From contig SKGZ01000280.1 of assembly GCA_007117175.1 (NCBI GenBank), positions 1 to 16,104 of the forward strand: a stretch of DNA of 16,104 nucleotides, given 5' to 3'. This DNA is from Bacteriovoracales bacterium (GTDB taxonomy: Bacteria; Bdellovibrionota; Bacteriovoracia; Bacteriovoracales; Bacteriovoracaceae). Within the stretch, counting starts at the first letter, position 1; each line of letters starts with the position of its first letter. Both the position numbers and the translations under genes were made by a program. Shown piece by piece: positions 7,764-14,283 of the stretch. The notes under the pieces were generated by a model, which saw only the letters and a program-made list of their open reading frames with translations, was not told the origin of the DNA and did not search any database.

Positions 7764-8135
7764 ATGGATACAGTTAAACTTACATTGGGCGAAAAGGATT
7801 ATTACCTTGAGATAAACTTCAAGGCAGCTTATGCGTTTTCAACAAAAGTAAAAGATCCGGCCCATATATTTTCTCAATTTGCTAGACACGACGAGACTTG
7901 GCTTACCCTTCCCAACTTGGTCAAGTCCATACAATGCGCTCTCGATTCACATGGAGTAAAGAAATCTATCGACGACATCGGTGAGGCGATCTATAAGCAC
8001 AATCAAAAAAATGAAATCATTTCTCAAATTACAGAGTATATATGTTTACTCGCAATGGGGGGAAGAGCGCCAAGTAAAAAAAAGTCAGAAATGGCCCAAG
8101 AGCTACCAAAAATACCACAGTCCAACGGTTCGTAA
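7764..8135 (+). CDS. Tail assembly chaperone, short form (gpG-like)
   Basis: Chaperone that coats the tape measure protein before tube assembly and is absent from the virion. The zero-frame product is 123 residues. It starts with a beta pair (VKLTLGEKDYYLEINFKAAY, residues 4-23) and continues as mostly helical sequence, similar to GTA gp10-type chaperones. Codons 104-107 read AGT AAA AAA AAG, containing the slippery heptamer A AAA AAG at 8078-8084. Most ribosomes should read on for 16 more codons to TAA at 8133. It is the last gene before the tape measure, exactly where lambda gpG and its relatives sit. The start ATG has GGGGG at 7747-7751, rather far upstream. Sequence identity to named families is weak, so the call leans on position and on the frameshift architecture. 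Confidence 0.82.
   Translation: MDTVKLTLGEKDYYLEINFKAAYAFSTKVKDPAHIFSQFARHDETWLTLPNLVKSIQCALDSHGVKKSIDDIGEAIYKHNQKNEIISQITEYICLLAMGGRAPSKKKSEMAQELPKIPQSNGS
8057..8084 (+). promoter_or_regulatory. Programmed -1 ribosomal frameshift site, A AAA AAG
   Basis: The heptamer A AAA AAG (8078-8084) is in the zero frame of the chaperone gene and is identical to the E. coli dnaX slippery site. In the -1 frame a TAA at 8075-8077 lies immediately before it, and that frame is then open to 8302. A purine-rich, Shine-Dalgarno-like stretch GGGGGGAAGAG (8057-8067) ends 10 bases upstream, similar in placement to the dnaX stimulator. No convincing stimulatory hairpin was found within about 15 bases downstream by eye. 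Confidence 0.85.
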
Positions 8136-8305
8136 AAGATGCCTATAGTGTCAGCGTTGGAAGCTGGGGCATATCTCCAAGCGACTTCTGGACAATGCCA
8201 ATAGCTCATTGGTGGTGGGTTGTGGATGCAAGGTTAAGCTCACAAGGGTACCTGGTTGAGGATGACCTTGAAGAATTGTACCAAATGCTAAAGGATGGCA
8301 AATGA
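8084..8305 (+). CDS. Tail assembly chaperone -1 frameshift extension (gpT-like)
   Basis: This 73-codon frame has no start of its own: the first ATG in it (8195) falls inside the conserved core. After a -1 slip at 8078-8084 it is joined to residue 107 of the chaperone, giving a 180-residue fusion. The extension carries SWGISPSDFWTM (extension residues 27-38) followed by a tryptophan cluster H-W-W-W and a C-terminal Y-L-V-E-D-D-L-E-E-L-Y helix. The W-x-S-P-x-F-W pattern is typical of the small second chaperone next to GTA gp10-type proteins and of gpT-like extensions in other siphoviruses. Its TGA overlaps the tape measure ATG by three bases (ATGA), and its last codons carry the tape measure's AAAGGA. 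The fusion should bind tape measure through the first part and recruit tube subunits through this part, by analogy with lambda gpGT. Confidence 0.85.
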   Translation, partial: VRNGPRATKNTTVQRFVKDAYSVSVGSWGISPSDFWTMPIAHWWWVVDARLSSQGYLVEDDLEELYQMLKDGK

Positions 8306-10284
8306 GCACGATAGGCGAACTAAGCGTAAATATTAATGCCAATACATCATCTTTTCAGAAGGGCTTAAAAAGCGCTGCAGGAAACACTGAACAATTAAGA
8401 AAAAGTTTTAATGTGGGAGTAAGGGCTGCAGCGAAATATACCGCTGCTTTAGGTGCAACTGGCGCAGCAATCACCGCTGCCTTGGTTCGTTCAGGTCTTC
8501 AAGCTGTAGATGAGCAAGCAAAATTAGCAAGAAGTTTAGGAGCATCAACAGCAGCTGTCCAGGGATTAACGAGGGCAGCAGATCGGGCAGGCGTCTCAAA
8601 GGGCGCTCTTACCTCTTCATTAGCAGCAATGAATAGAAGGCTTGGAGAAGCAGAGCAAGGAACCGGTGGTGCTGCAAGGGCTTTACAGAGACTTAATTTA
8701 GATGCAAGAAACCTTTCCAGTATGGATATAGACGAAAGGATGGCAACACTCTCTGATGCTATGAGACAAGCCGGAATGAGTTCCCAGGAAATGGCATATA
8801 ACCTTCGAGAGCTAGGCATAAGAAACCAAGAAATGGTTAACCTAATGCAAGAAGGTGGAGAGTCAATAAGAGATTCTAGGCGTGCCGTAGAGGGGTTCGG
8901 TGTTGCTGTAAGTGATGTTGATGCTGCAAAAATTGAAGCAGCAAACGATGCCATGGGTGAAATAAGAAACGTAATTCAAGGCGTATCTAACCAAATGGCA
9001 ATTCAGTTTGCACCAATCTTAGAGGCAATAAGCCAAAAAATGACAGATCTCGCTGCTGATTCAGGAGGTTTTGCAAATCAAATATCAAAAGGAATGAGTC
9101 ACGCAATAACTGCCACAGCTTTTTTTGCAGATGCCATTGAAGGTGTTCGAAGAACTTTTGAAATTGTTGGAAAAGCTATCGCTGGAATGGTTCACGGAAC
9201 GATTGGTTTATTATTTGATATGGCCCACTCTGTAATCGCAGGGCCTATAGAGGCTATGAATTTATTAATAAGAACAATTAACAGAATACCCGGAGTAAAT
9301 ATTCCAGAAGGTGAAATTCCTGAATTCGCTCAAGACTTTAAGCGACAAGCGGACGAGTCTTACAGGGCAGTATCAATCGCAGCGGATGATATAAGTGAAA
9401 CACTTCAAAGAAAAATGCCCGGAACTTTCATAAGACAGTTTGCAGAAGATGCAGCACAAGCATCTCAGGATGCAGCAGATGCTACAGTTTCAGCAAGGCA
9501 GAATGAAAATGAAGCACATAAGCAGCTTGATGACGAAATGAGCGAACACAGACTCGAATCGATAAGGGAAGCACTTGAAAAAGAAACAGAGTTAAGAGAG
9601 AAAAACCTTGAGGCAATCAGAGAGTATTTGCTTGATGAAGCAGAAGCACAAGAAGAAGGTCACGAAAAAAAGCTGGAGCAACTAAGAGAGGCAAAAGAAT
9701 CTGAACTTTTGACAGAGCAAGAATTTAACGAAATGAAAGAAAAGCTCGAACAGGATCATCAAAACAAAATGACTGAAATTGAGAAGCGTGGCCTTACTGA
9801 TAGAGAGAAGTTTGAAAGAATGAGCATGAAACGTAGAGTTTCAACAGTTGCCAGGGAACTTGAATCAATGACCGCAGGGGTTTCAGGCAGCAATAAAAAA
9901 ATGTTTAAATTAAACCAAAAAGCAGGAATTGCAAATGCAACTATTAGCGCCTGGGAAGGTTTTAATAAGTCTTTAAGTGCTTACCCTCAACCACTCGCAA
10001 GTGCAATGGCAGCAGGCCATCTTGCCAGCGGTATGGCAGCGGTAAGACAAATAAAGTCACAGTCGTTTGGTGGTGGTGGTAGCGGTGGTGGTGGAAGTGC
10101 AAGAGCGCCGGCAAGGTCTACATCAATGCCAACCACTACACAAGGCCCCGGCCAACAGCAAAGCCAAACTATTACGAGAAATATTAATCTCTCAGGGGAA
10201 GGTTTAACTCAACAATTTATAAGGCAGCTTGTACCAGAGTTGAATGAAGCCGCTGGTGATGGGATGAGGTTTAATGCAAGATGA
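8302..10284 (+). CDS. Tail tape measure protein
   Basis: Extended protein that sets tail length and is ejected ahead of the DNA. 660 residues at about 0.15 nm per residue (the usual rule) predicts a tail near 100 nm. Order: a short strand-like start (IGELSVNINANTSSF) and a helix with a hydrophobic stretch (42-62); an A/M/L-rich helical region with a family-typical Q-G-L-T-R-A-A-D-R-A-G-V segment (87-98); a hydrophobic stretch at about 264-324 that could be membrane-active during DNA entry; a highly charged coiled coil (395-510); then N-K-K-M-F-K-L-N-Q-K-A-G-I-A-N-A (531-546) with P-L-A-S-A-M-A-A-G-H, a conserved C-terminal tape measure element. A (Gly4Ser)2 linker (590-599) leads into a Q-rich tail. 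No lytic transglycosylase or peptidase insert is visible. ATG with AAAGGA about six bases upstream. Confidence 0.95.
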   Translation: MSTIGELSVNINANTSSFQKGLKSAAGNTEQLRKSFNVGVRAAAKYTAALGATGAAITAALVRSGLQAVDEQAKLARSLGASTAAVQGLTRAADRAGVSKGALTSSLAAMNRRLGEAEQGTGGAARALQRLNLDARNLSSMDIDERMATLSDAMRQAGMSSQEMAYNLRELGIRNQEMVNLMQEGGESIRDSRRAVEGFGVAVSDVDAAKIEAANDAMGEIRNVIQGVSNQMAIQFAPILEAISQKMTDLAADSGGFANQISKGMSHAITATAFFADAIEGVRRTFEIVGKAIAGMVHGTIGLLFDMAHSVIAGPIEAMNLLIRTINRIPGVNIPEGEIPEFAQDFKRQADESYRAVSIAADDISETLQRKMPGTFIRQFAEDAAQASQDAADATVSARQNENEAHKQLDDEMSEHRLESIREALEKETELREKNLEAIREYLLDEAEAQEEGHEKKLEQLREAKESELLTEQEFNEMKEKLEQDHQNKMTEIEKRGLTDREKFERMSMKRRVSTVARELESMTAGVSGSNKKMFKLNQKAGIANATISAWEGFNKSLSAYPQPLASAMAAGHLASGMAAVRQIKSQSFGGGGSGGGGSARAPARSTSMPTTTQGPGQQQSQTITRNINLSGEGLTQQFIRQLVPELNEAAGDGMRFNAR

Positions 10285-11120
10285 GCTTAATAATAACAAA
10301 CGCATATTTACTCCAGGAACCTTTTGAAGATCAACCCTTGAATCATGCAAGAATAGGTTATCGAACACTATGGAGAGCAGAAGGTTCAACTGTAACAGCA
10401 TCAAGTGAGCAAGAAGGTTTTCCAGTTAGTGCATCTTTAAATGAGCTTACTTATGAATTTTGGAGGCCTGAATCATTGCCTGCTACATGGGAGTTGAATT
10501 TATCTTCTCCAAGAAATGCAGACTACTTAGGTATAGCATCACACACTCTTAAGGGTTTAAATATAATTTTGGAATACGACAACAATGGTGTTTGGGAAGA
10601 AATTACTCAATTCACTCCCGATGAAAATGATCCAATTATGGTTTTGTTTGAGCAAGTCGAAACAACTAAATTTAGACTTACAATAAACGGATCTGAAATT
10701 CCTTCAATTGGAGTGATATTTATTGGACAAACTCTCCAAATGTTAAGACCTATTTATGGAGGTCATTCACCCATAAAGCTTTCAAGATCTACAGAAATTG
10801 AACCGAACAGAAGTGAAAGAGGTCAATGGCTAGGAAGGTCTTTAGTTCGCAAAGGTGTAAGCGCAAGTTATTCTTGGGATAATTTATCAGATATATGGTA
10901 TAGAAACTTTTTTGATCCCTTTGTCGAATATGCGACACAATCAAGGGGGACTTTTTTTATAGCTTGGAGACCAGGGAAGTATCCAAAGGAAGTTGGTTAT
11001 TGTTGGACTTTAAGCGATATTGAACCGGTCAACACGGGCGTGAGAAATTTAATGAGTGTTGAAATGGACGTTGTTGGCCAAATTGATTTTGAAACTCCTA
11101 AAGTGAGTGACTATGCTTAA
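10281..11120 (+). CDS. Putative distal tail / tail tip protein with beta-sandwich module
   Basis: 279-residue protein of a family commonly found directly after the tape measure in HK97-type siphoviruses. The first half looks like a discoidin/F5-8C-type beta sandwich (about 30-150): T-V-T-A-S-S-E-Q-E-G-F near 37-47, ATWELNLSSPRNADYLGIAS (68-87), and the T-K-F-R-L-T-I-N-G strand. The hinge carries LRPIYGGHSPIKLSRSTEIE (154-173). The second half, with R-G-Q-W-L-G-R-S, W-Y-R-N-F-F-D-P-F-V and FFIAWRPG, resembles the tube-joining part of distal tail proteins. Start overlaps the tape measure stop by four bases. The sandwich could bind a host glycan or simply pack against the hub; sequence alone does not decide. 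Position implies a ring under the tail tube. Confidence 0.75.
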   Translation: MSLIITNAYLLQEPFEDQPLNHARIGYRTLWRAEGSTVTASSEQEGFPVSASLNELTYEFWRPESLPATWELNLSSPRNADYLGIASHTLKGLNIILEYDNNGVWEEITQFTPDENDPIMVLFEQVETTKFRLTINGSEIPSIGVIFIGQTLQMLRPIYGGHSPIKLSRSTEIEPNRSERGQWLGRSLVRKGVSASYSWDNLSDIWYRNFFDPFVEYATQSRGTFFIAWRPGKYPKEVGYCWTLSDIEPVNTGVRNLMSVEMDVVGQIDFETPKVSDYA

Positions 11121-12879
11121 GTCAGGGCGTGAACCAATTACGATAGTTGAGATATGGCAAGACAAGTGCTGCAATGTATTTGGCACAAGCGAAGGCTGTG
11201 GAACTTGTAATGCGACAGTTGGGCCTTGCTTCAATACCCTTAAGACTTGTACCTCAAGGCAAGATTATGAGCTAGGGGAACCCTTAAAATTAAGGTTTGC
11301 AGAAGAAAGGATAAATCTGCCAAGAGATATAAACCTGATACCAATACTAAAAGGTGTTACCACAGTACCAACACAGATCAACGTGGGATCTGGTGATAAG
11401 AACACTTCTCCACTTGGTCAGAGATCAATGGTTGTCGTTTCACTTCAAGATATTCCTCACAGTGATCTCTTGGTTGATCCATATAGAGATGAAAGAAATT
11501 ATAATCCGTTAGACCGTGGATCTTTTTGGAATAAGTGGTTGGCAAGAAATCCCTATTATCAAAATAGAAGATTAGTCGTATACGATGGATACGTAGGTCA
11601 AAACATTGAGGATATGAGATCAAGAACTTTTTTCATAGATAACATTTCAGGCCCAGACGCAAGAGGGAATGTATCAATAAAAGCGAAAGACGTTTTAAAG
11701 TTCGTGTCTAATGAAAGAGCACAGTTTCCCATTCAGTCTAATGGATTGGTGAACAAAGAAATAGGCGGGGAAGCATCAGAAGTTGAAATTAAAAACGGTT
11801 CTATTTCAGAGTATGATCCAGGTGGGGAAGGTTCAGGTTTTATAAGAATAGGTGACGAGGTTATTTCTTGGAGTGGTATCACTCTTGATAATGGAATAAT
11901 AACTTTATCGAACTTAGGAAGGGGATCATTTAAAACTGAAACTGATTCTCATAGTGAGGGTGATAATGTTCAATTTTGCAAACAGTACAACGATGAACCT
12001 ATAGTTAATGTTGTTTTAGATTTAATGGAAGCGTCAGGGGTTCCAAGTGATTTAATACCTCAATCGGAATGGGAAACAGAAGCTGAAAGATGGCTTAATT
12101 CATTCAATGTTTCAGTTTTACTTACCGAAGCATTTGGAGTCGGAGATCTTTTGGCCGAACTTACAGAGCAATGCCTTTTTTATGTATGGTGGGATGATTT
12201 TGAACAAAAGATAAACCTTAGAGCACTTAGACCTGTAGATTTGGCCGGTGGTGAATCTGTTTTCAATATAGACGACACAAACCACGTCATAGAGGGGAGT
12301 TTAAGGATTGAAAGAAAGCCAGAACAAAGAGTAAGTAGAGTTTATACTTACTTAAGGCAAATTAATCCAACTGAAGGTGTAGAGGACAGGCAAAATTACT
12401 CAAGGTGGAGGCTTCAAATTGATGCTAATGCAGAAGGTGAAGAACAGTATGGCGAGAGAAGGATTAGAGAAGTATTTGCTAGATGGCTTCAAGGTGACGG
12501 TCAAGCTCAAACTGTAAATAGTAGAATGATTTCTAGGTACAGGAATAATCCTGAAATTATTTCATTTTCATTAGATGCTAAAGACAGAGCTATAAAAGTT
12601 GCTGACATCGTTGATTTGAAAGCCAGACAATTTACTAATGATTTTGGTGAAGAGGTTGTTAAAAGACTTCAAGTTATTAAAATTGAAGAGAGTAATTTAG
12701 GTCACAGACAAACTTACACAGGCCAATTTTTTGAATTTTTTGCTGACTACGGATTTATAATGCCAAATGGATCACTTGATTATTCAAGTGCATCAGATGA
12801 AGAAAAGGAAAACGGTTGTTACTTTGCTTATGACGAAAGTGGCTTTCCTGACGGACGAACAGCTTATAGGTTTATTTAA
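11113..12879 (+). CDS. Tail hub/baseplate protein with N-terminal cysteine cluster
   Basis: 588-residue protein that probably closes the tail tip below the distal protein, as GTA gp13-type and lambda gpL-type hubs do. After G-R-E-P-I-T-I-V-E-I comes a cysteine cluster (C19, C20, C29, C32, C39, C46) with C-N-V-F-G and C-F-N-T-L-K-T-C motifs, conserved in this phage family and suggestive of a metal or Fe-S site as reported for lambda gpL. Further family marks are R-G-S-F-W-N-K-W-L-A-R-N-P-Y-Y (about 132-146) and ISGPDARGNVSIKAKDVLKF (about 177-196). An IRIGDEVISWSG strand-rich insert follows, then a second hub-like half with LLAELTEQCLFYVWWDD and ISFSLDAKDR. ATG at 11113 is preferred to the GTG at 11107 on spacing from the GTGAG; the gene overlaps its neighbour by eight bases. 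No peptidoglycan hydrolase domain is seen. Confidence 0.8.
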   Translation: MLKSGREPITIVEIWQDKCCNVFGTSEGCGTCNATVGPCFNTLKTCTSRQDYELGEPLKLRFAEERINLPRDINLIPILKGVTTVPTQINVGSGDKNTSPLGQRSMVVVSLQDIPHSDLLVDPYRDERNYNPLDRGSFWNKWLARNPYYQNRRLVVYDGYVGQNIEDMRSRTFFIDNISGPDARGNVSIKAKDVLKFVSNERAQFPIQSNGLVNKEIGGEASEVEIKNGSISEYDPGGEGSGFIRIGDEVISWSGITLDNGIITLSNLGRGSFKTETDSHSEGDNVQFCKQYNDEPIVNVVLDLMEASGVPSDLIPQSEWETEAERWLNSFNVSVLLTEAFGVGDLLAELTEQCLFYVWWDDFEQKINLRALRPVDLAGGESVFNIDDTNHVIEGSLRIERKPEQRVSRVYTYLRQINPTEGVEDRQNYSRWRLQIDANAEGEEQYGERRIREVFARWLQGDGQAQTVNSRMISRYRNNPEIISFSLDAKDRAIKVADIVDLKARQFTNDFGEEVVKRLQVIKIEESNLGHRQTYTGQFFEFFADYGFIMPNGSLDYSSASDEEKENGCYFAYDESGFPDGRTAYRFI

Positions 12880-12880
12880 T

Positions 12881-13138
12881 ATGAAAAAAAATATAAAAAC
12901 AACTTGCCCAGCAAACTCTAACAGACATGTATCAGTTAGCGAAACATGTTCAAAGTGCCGATTTTTTAAAGCCATAGCCGAGTTTAATAAAGACCATAGA
13001 ATACCGTGGAATGAAAGGCATGGTATTATTTGTCAATTCCCTAGAAGGCTTTTAATAGTTGATGAAGTTGAAACACATGAGGCTCTTGATAAAATAGAGT
13101 CATTAACAGTTTCAAGATTGGTGAAAAATGAAACCTGA
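12881..13138 (+). CDS. Small four-cysteine protein following the hub
   Basis: 85-residue protein with cysteines at 9, 23, 26 and 51: C-x13-C-x2-C-x24-C. The SETCSKCRFF and G-I-I-C-Q-F-P-R segments recall small proteins in which C-x2-C-x-F-F and a later G-x-C-x-x-x-P bind zinc or an iron-sulfur cluster. The N-terminus is lysine-rich. The ATG at 12881 is one base after the hub stop; an upstream in-frame ATG at 12767 lies deep within the hub and is not used. The Shine-Dalgarno is weak (TAGG at 12867-12870), so translation probably depends on coupling to the hub. It ends with an 11-base overlap with the first glycine-rich gene. Function unknown; a tail-tip accessory or metal-cluster partner of the hub is inference. 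Confidence 0.75.
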   Translation: MKKNIKTTCPANSNRHVSVSETCSKCRFFKAIAEFNKDHRIPWNERHGIICQFPRRLLIVDEVETHEALDKIESLTVSRLVKNET

Positions 13139-13718
13139 TTACATAGAAATTAACGATTCAGAAGTTGAACCAGAGGCACCTTTTACAGAGTCGTTAGCTC
13201 AAAGGTTTGTAAATAATCCAATAGCTATGTACCAAAGATCAGAGGGTGCTCCAAGAATGAAGCTATTGGGTGAAGTTGTCATACTTAGTGGTTCTGGGAC
13301 ATGGACAGTTCCCAATGAGGTTTATAGGTTAAAAATATTTGCATCAGGTGGTGGTGGTGGTGGAGGCCGTACAAATACATCATTTATGTCGCCAAGTGGA
13401 GATAATCAGGGATTTGGTGGTAGTACCACATTTGGGCCATATATTGCTCATGGTGGAATACCTGGGGCTAATGCCCCTGCAGCAGATGCTCCTGATGTTC
13501 AAAGTTATGCTGGTAAAGTTATGGGTGGTGCTTGTGGTGGAATGGGTGGTGGAATGGGAAAAAATGGAATGCCGGGACAGACATTTGAAACTGTAATAGA
13601 CGTTTTTCCGGGGGAAACTTTCGCTTACTCAGTAGGAAGTGGCGGCACTGGTGAGAGTTTTGGAACAAATCATTTTGGTTCGGATGGTGCTAATGGTTTT
13701 ATATATTTGGAGTATTAA
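13128..13718 (+). CDS. Glycine-rich adhesin-like tail protein, copy 1
   Basis: First of three tandem paralogues. Residues 1-40 carry the anchor YIEINDSEVEPEAPFTESLA...RFVNNPIAM, a form of the (D-S-D/E-I)...P-(V/L)-T...L-x-D-N-P-I element frequent at the N-terminus of phage tail fibre proteins. Next is the glycine-rich domain: GSGTWTVPNEVYRLKIFASG (55-74), a run of exactly seven glycines, several G-G-x turns, F-P-G-E-T-F-A-Y-S-V-G-S-G-G-T-G (162-177) and a closing GANGFIYLEY. This layout matches the phage/bacterial Gly-rich domain with GSGTWTVP and VGxGG motifs. By analogy with polyglycine adhesins it may expose variable loops for receptor binding. GGTGA at 13120-13124 serves the ATG. Confidence 0.85.
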   Translation: MKPDYIEINDSEVEPEAPFTESLAQRFVNNPIAMYQRSEGAPRMKLLGEVVILSGSGTWTVPNEVYRLKIFASGGGGGGGRTNTSFMSPSGDNQGFGGSTTFGPYIAHGGIPGANAPAADAPDVQSYAGKVMGGACGGMGGGMGKNGMPGQTFETVIDVFPGETFAYSVGSGGTGESFGTNHFGSDGANGFIYLEY

Positions 13719-14281
13719 TGAGCTATATAGAGATTAACGATTCAGAAATTGAACCAGAAGCACCAATTTTATCAAGTATAGGTGAAAGGTGGAAAGATAA
13801 CTACATTGAAATATTTTCAAGATCATCTGGCCCAAGCCTTAACTCTCAAGGCTTTAGGGAGTCACTAACTGGTTCAGCTGTATGGACAGTTCCAGATGGA
13901 ATCTACAAGGTTAAAGTAAGTGCATCGGGTGGTGGTGGTGGTGGTGGAAGATCAGATTTTAACAGTACACCAATAGGGTGCGATGGTTCAAATGGTGGTG
14001 ACACAACTTTTGGATCGCTTACTGCACTAGGTGGTTTTGGTGGAAAAACAATATCTGACGGCCAAGAAGAATATCACGATAAAGTTGGTTCTTGTGGGGG
14101 GCAAGGCGGTGGGACTGCACATAATGGAGGTTATGGGCAGCTTCTTGTTTATATTTTAAGTGTTACGCCGGGTGACAATATATCTTACTCGGTTGGTAAT
14201 GGTGGGGCAGCTGCGCCATGCTCAAGATCTGGCGGAGCGCCCTCTTCAGGGGTTGATGGTTTTTTAGTTTTGGAGTTCTGA
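13718..14281 (+). CDS. Glycine-rich adhesin-like tail protein, copy 2
   Basis: 187-residue paralogue of its neighbours. The anchor YIEINDSEIEPEAPILSSIG (3-22) is nearly that of copy 1 at DNA level (37 of 41 bases at 13724-13764 match 13140-13180). The domain start LTGSAVWTVPDGIYKVKVSA and a seven-glycine run match copy 3 more closely. Loops between glycines differ, with extra cysteines (in T-P-I-G-C-D, G-S-C-G-G and A-P-C-S-R) that could form disulfides outside the cell. It ends in V-T-P-G-D-N-I-S-Y-S-V-G-N-G-G and DGFLVLEF. The start overlaps the copy 1 stop by one base, with TTGGAG inside copy 1's last codons as ribosome site. Probable host-contact protein; whether all three are displayed together is unknown. 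Confidence 0.85.
   Translation: MSYIEINDSEIEPEAPILSSIGERWKDNYIEIFSRSSGPSLNSQGFRESLTGSAVWTVPDGIYKVKVSASGGGGGGGRSDFNSTPIGCDGSNGGDTTFGSLTALGGFGGKTISDGQEEYHDKVGSCGGQGGGTAHNGGYGQLLVYILSVTPGDNISYSVGNGGAAAPCSRSGGAPSSGVDGFLVLEF
13859..13898 (+). repeat. 40-bp near-identical block shared with copy 3 (14434-14473)
   Basis: Starts with GAGTCACTAACTGGTTCAG and ends with GACAGTTCCAGATG in both copies; 39 of 40 bases match. It encodes ESLTGS(A/G)VWTVPD, the opening of the glycine-rich domain. Confidence 0.9.
14003..14027 (+). repeat. 25-bp identical block shared with copy 3 (14572-14596)
   Basis: Encodes TTFGSLTA. All 25 bases match the partner block, while copy 1 has diverged at the same place (S-T-T-F-G-P-Y-I). 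Confidence 0.9.
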
Positions 14282-14283
14282 TA

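Noticed and set aside
7747..7790. Possible frameshift extension at the end of the tail tube gene (GGGGGC GTTTAAAAAC)
   Set aside because: The -1 frame after the G run ends within about ten codons with no recognisable domain, and no proper slippery heptamer is in frame.
8499..8954. 151-codon open frame on the minus strand opposite the tape measure gene
   Set aside because: Mirrors the alanine/serine-rich tape measure codons, has no ribosome site or family pattern, and lies wholly inside a firm gene.
11107..11112. GTG 11107 as start of the hub gene
   Set aside because: The ATG at 11113, two codons downstream, is better spaced from the GTGAG at 11102-11106. The difference is only two residues.
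12767..12880. Longer start (ATG 12767) for the four-cysteine protein
   Set aside because: It would lie more than 110 bases inside the hub gene; the added residues look like an out-of-frame translation of the hub end, and ATG 12881 directly follows the hub stop.
13339..13596. 85-codon plus-strand frame rich in valine inside glycine-rich copy 1
   Set aside because: It is the GGT repeat read in another frame (GTG, Val). Same for 14453-14671 and 15895-16080.
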